Below the pieces are notes generated by a model. The model saw only the letters and a list, made by a program, of their open reading frames with translations. It was not told the DNA's origin and made no database searches. From contig NZ_LMRV01000001.1 in NCBI RefSeq assembly GCF_001428245.1, positions 1,215 to 54,034 of the forward strand: a stretch of DNA of 52,820 bases, in the 5' to 3' direction. Source of the DNA: Paenibacillus sp. Soil522 (GTDB lineage: Bacteria; Bacillota; Bacilli; Paenibacillales; Paenibacillaceae). This document shows positions 50,762 through 52,820 of this stretch, one piece after another. The number at the start of each line of letters is the position of its first letter. Position 1 is the first letter of the stretch. A program made the position numbers and the translations under genes.

Positions 50762-51964
50762 ATGGCTACCGAAAAAGAGCAGCTGCTGCGCAGCTTTGGC
50801 GAATGGATATCGTTTGTGACGGAGCTGGCGAACGACGATGCACGCGTATGGAATCAGAGCGTCGCGACCGGAAAATGGACGGTTCGTGAGGTCGTAGCGC
50901 ATATCGCGCGATGGGATGATTATTTTTATAATGAAGCGATTGCCAAGGCGGCAGCGGGCCTGCCGCTTACGGTCAAACATCTCGATTATGATACGTTCAA
51001 CGAGGCTGCGAAGGCATACGGGAAGAACGCTTCAATAGAAGAGCTAGCCGGGCAGGCAGCGAAGAGCCGCAAACGAATTATAGATACTGTAGCTGAACTA
51101 ACAAATGAGCAATATGAAGCGGCATATGAGGATGCTGATAGGCATCCTTTCCAGATGACTCAATATATCAAGGATTTTATTTGGCATGACCAGCATCATA
51201 TAGAGCCGATAAGGAAGCTTAAACATTTTCGGCTTGAGCAAATGAGCTTGAACGGCTGGCCGGCGCTGCAGACGCTTATTTACGATGGATGGCTGCTGCG
51301 GTTTGCGGAGGGCTATACGAAGCGCTCTAATTCGATTAATCCGATATACGGCCACACCCTGGAGCTGGACGCCAAAATACGCGCCTGCGAGAAGCGGTAT
51401 GAGCAGCAAGGCATACGTACCTTTTTCAAAATTACGCCCTTCAGCCAGCCTGCCTCGCTTGACGAGGAGCTTGCCTCCCGCGGTTATGAGCTTATCGACC
51501 AAACGATCGTTAAGACGGTACGTCTGGCCGATGTGCTTTCGCCCTCCCAGGCTGATATATGGCTCGAAAACGTGCCTGCTGAAGGCTGGCTGGATACCCT
51601 CGCACTGTTTAGCGGTCTAACGGAAGAGCAAAGATCGATTACCCGCAAAATGCTGGAGCAAATAGTACTTGAGAAATGCTTCGCTATTGTGCACGAGAAT
51701 GGAATTCCGGTTGCTTGCGGATTTGCGGTGATTGAGGACGGCTGGATTGGACTATATGATATCGTCACCGATCCGGGCAATCGGAATAAAGGTTATGGCG
51801 AGCAGCTCATTTTGCATTTGCTTCAATGGGGCAAGGGACGGGGCGCGACTGACAGCTTTTTGCTCGTCGTGAAAAATAATGCGCCAGCCAATCGTCTATA
51901 CGAAAAAATCGGTTATGTGCCGCAATATGAATATTGGTATAGGGCAAGGCAGAACCAGCAATAA
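50762..51964 (+). CDS. DinB-like domain fused to GNAT acetyltransferase
   Basis: The 400-residue protein has two parts. Residues 1 to about 155 form a DinB/DfsB-like four-helix bundle with likely metal ligands H47 (VVAHIARWDD), H142 and H146 (FIWHDQHHIEPI). Residues from about 165 on form an acetyltransferase region, clearest in LYDIVTDPGNRNKGYGEQL (acetyl-CoA loop) and NNAPANRLYEKIGYVPQYEYWY. DinB-fold proteins often act as thiol-dependent transferases; combined with GNAT this suggests modification or detoxification of a small molecule. The substrate is unknown. The ATG follows AGAGGAAA. Confidence 0.87.
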   Translation: MATEKEQLLRSFGEWISFVTELANDDARVWNQSVATGKWTVREVVAHIARWDDYFYNEAIAKAAAGLPLTVKHLDYDTFNEAAKAYGKNASIEELAGQAAKSRKRIIDTVAELTNEQYEAAYEDADRHPFQMTQYIKDFIWHDQHHIEPIRKLKHFRLEQMSLNGWPALQTLIYDGWLLRFAEGYTKRSNSINPIYGHTLELDAKIRACEKRYEQQGIRTFFKITPFSQPASLDEELASRGYELIDQTIVKTVRLADVLSPSQADIWLENVPAEGWLDTLALFSGLTEEQRSITRKMLEQIVLEKCFAIVHENGIPVACGFAVIEDGWIGLYDIVTDPGNRNKGYGEQLILHLLQWGKGRGATDSFLLVVKNNAPANRLYEKIGYVPQYEYWYRARQNQQ

Positions 51965-52020
51965 GCGAATCTTGCATGGAAGAAAGCGATTGGAGTCAGG
52001 ATCAGAGCAGGGAAGCTCTC

Positions 52021-52049
52021 TTGACACCGTACCGCTCGATCTTTATAAT
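52021..52049 (+). promoter_or_regulatory. Consensus sigma-A promoter of leuS
   Basis: TTGACA (52021-52026), 17-bp spacer, TATAAT (52044-52049): a full consensus match. Transcription would start near 52056. Confidence 0.9.
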
Positions 52050-52055
52050 CGGAAC

Positions 52056-52346
52056 TAACCATTTTTATGCATATGGAGCGTTGAAGAGGAATAGTAATTT
52101 CGTTTGTAAGGTCTAGAGAGCCGGCGATTATGGTGCAAGCCGGTCCTGCTGCGAAATGAAGCTCGCCTTGGAGCTGTGCGATTAAGGGGCCGATGCACGG
52201 AATCGGCTGCGGAAAGCACCGTCTGGCCTGCGATAAAGGCGACAAGTGAGCGATGGGCAAAGCATGCCTGCCGCTAACTAGGGTGGTACCACGGGAGAAC
52301 AACCTCTCGTCCCTAGCGATATTCGCTAGGGGCGGGAGGTTTTTTG
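52056..52346 (+). promoter_or_regulatory. Leucine T-box riboswitch
   Basis: Stem I shows GAAGAGGAATAGTAA on its 5' side, the AGAGAGCCGG...GGTGCAAGCCGGT apical part, and the specifier region GAAGCTCGCCTTGGAG on its 3' side. The specifier is read as CTC (52162-52164), a leucine codon. The T-box AACTAGGGTGGTACCACG lies at 52276-52293. Uncharged tRNA-Leu would pair at both sites and keep leuS transcription on. Confidence 0.94.
52303..52346 (+). terminator. T-box attenuator terminator
   Basis: CCTCTCGTCCCTAGCG pairs with CGCTAGGGGCGGGAGG, followed by TTTTTTG. The competing antiterminator uses the T-box sequence just upstream. Confidence 0.92.
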
Positions 52347-52398
52347 TTTTTATTCAGCAGTAAGCTTACAGCACATATTTTTAGGAGGACATTTACAA

Positions 52399-52820
52399 AT
52401 GAGTCAAGAACAGCAATTTCACGGTTACAACCCGCTTGTTGTCGAGCCCAAGTGGCAGCAATACTGGGATAAGAACAAAACGTTCCAAACGATAGAGGAC
52501 GCGGAGAAACCGAAATTTTACGCGTTAGACATGTTTCCGTATCCATCCGGAGCGGGCTTGCATGTAGGCCATCCTGAGGGCTATACAGCTACGGACATCG
52601 TATCCCGTTACAAAAGAATGAAGGGCTACAACGTGCTTCATCCAATGGGGTGGGACGCGTTTGGCTTGCCTGCGGAGCAGCATGCACTCGATACGGGACA
52701 GCATCCGCGCGATATCACGTTCAAAAATATCGATAATTTCCGCCGTCAAATTAAATCGCTTGGCTTCTCGTACGATTGGGACCGCGAGATTAGCACAACG
52801 GATCCTGAATATTACAAATG
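52399..52820 (+). CDS. leuS: Leucyl-tRNA synthetase, N-terminal part, cut by window edge
   Basis: The visible 140 residues match Leu[18 protein letters not shown], then [23 protein letters not shown] with the HIGH-type motif HVGH, and [19 protein letters not shown]. LeuS charges tRNA-Leu. The ATG follows TAGGAGGAC. Expression is controlled by the leucine T-box directly upstream. The rest, including KMSKS, lies outside the window. Confidence 0.97.
   Translation, partial: MSQEQQFHGYNPLVVEPKWQQYWDKNKTFQTIEDAEKPKFYALDMFPYPSGAGLHVGHPEGYTATDIVSRYKRMKGYNVLHPMGWDAFGLPAEQHALDTGQHPRDITFKNIDNFRRQIKSLGFSYDWDREISTTDPEYYK

Noticed and set aside
51913..52302. Minus-strand ORF across the leuS leader
   Set aside because: The region is explained by the promoter and T-box on the plus strand.

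Overview
The window looks like a chromosomal segment of a low-to-mid GC Gram-positive endospore former, most likely Paenibacillus or a close relative in Paenibacillaceae. The evidence is: strong AGGAGG-type ribosome sites, frequent UUG starts, sigma-A promoters, U-tract terminators, a leucine T-box, a GlnR/TnrA-type box, YitT/YugP/YesL/YwbE-type Bacillales proteins, an LTA-synthase family enzyme and the coproporphyrin-dependent haem gene order. This is inference from gene content; no 16S gene is present. There are no tRNA or rRNA genes, CRISPR arrays or prophages, and the only mobile element is an IS3-family tail at the left edge.

Layout. 1-555: 3' end of an IS3-family element whose last 105 bp are tandemly duplicated. 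0.6-4.6 kb: LTA synthase-like enzyme and THUMP methyltransferase on minus, O-methyltransferase on plus. 4.6-5.2 kb: a gene-free stretch with a good promoter, many helices and a strong terminator, read here as an unassigned structured RNA of about 420 nt. 5.3-6.9 kb: small unknown protein and an MFS exporter with an operator-like palindrome at its start. 7.1-10.6 kb: hemE-hemH-hemY operon with overlapping genes. 10.7-13.7 kb: CapA-like protein, glycerophosphodiesterase, DUF92 membrane protein. 13.9-20.2 kb: DUF2277, PepF, small proteins, a methyltransferase, cold-shock protein, YebC/YeeN-type regulator, second MFS transporter. 20.3-22.7 kb: unknown 105-aa protein, YtpB-type terpene synthase, pfkA. 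22.8-29.4 kb: DUF4015 glycosidase-like protein, YitT, CshA-type helicase, YesL, a 6S RNA, DUF1499-like protein, thiol peroxidase. 29.5-32.3 kb: rhomboid protease, GltC-like regulator, YugP, MerR regulator. 32.7-36.5 kb: ammonium transporter with a GlnR-type box, followed by a DUF294 nucleotidyltransferase and a DnaQ-type exonuclease, with a JAMM protease gene overlapping tail to tail. 36.8-41.3 kb: TlpA-like thioredoxin, citramalate synthase, DinB polymerase, ferredoxin, a frameshifted small gene and a 46-aa membrane protein. 41.4-47.9 kb: pyrD with a small alarmone synthetase, PCYCGC lipoprotein with a thioredoxin, RsmF-like and RsuA-like rRNA modification enzymes, HAD phosphatase. 48-52.8 kb: DEAD-box helicase with a 39-bp repeat tail, YwbE, an unknown protein, a DinB-GNAT fusion, and T-box plus leuS (cut by the window).

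Most genes are housekeeping. The items most worth a second look are the unassigned structured RNA at about 4799-5216, the amt-DUF294-exonuclease operon (a GlnD-like nucleotidyltransferase beside Amt with no PII gene), the terpene synthase operon, the PCYCGC/thioredoxin pair, the DinB-GNAT fusion and the repeat tail of the second DEAD-box helicase.
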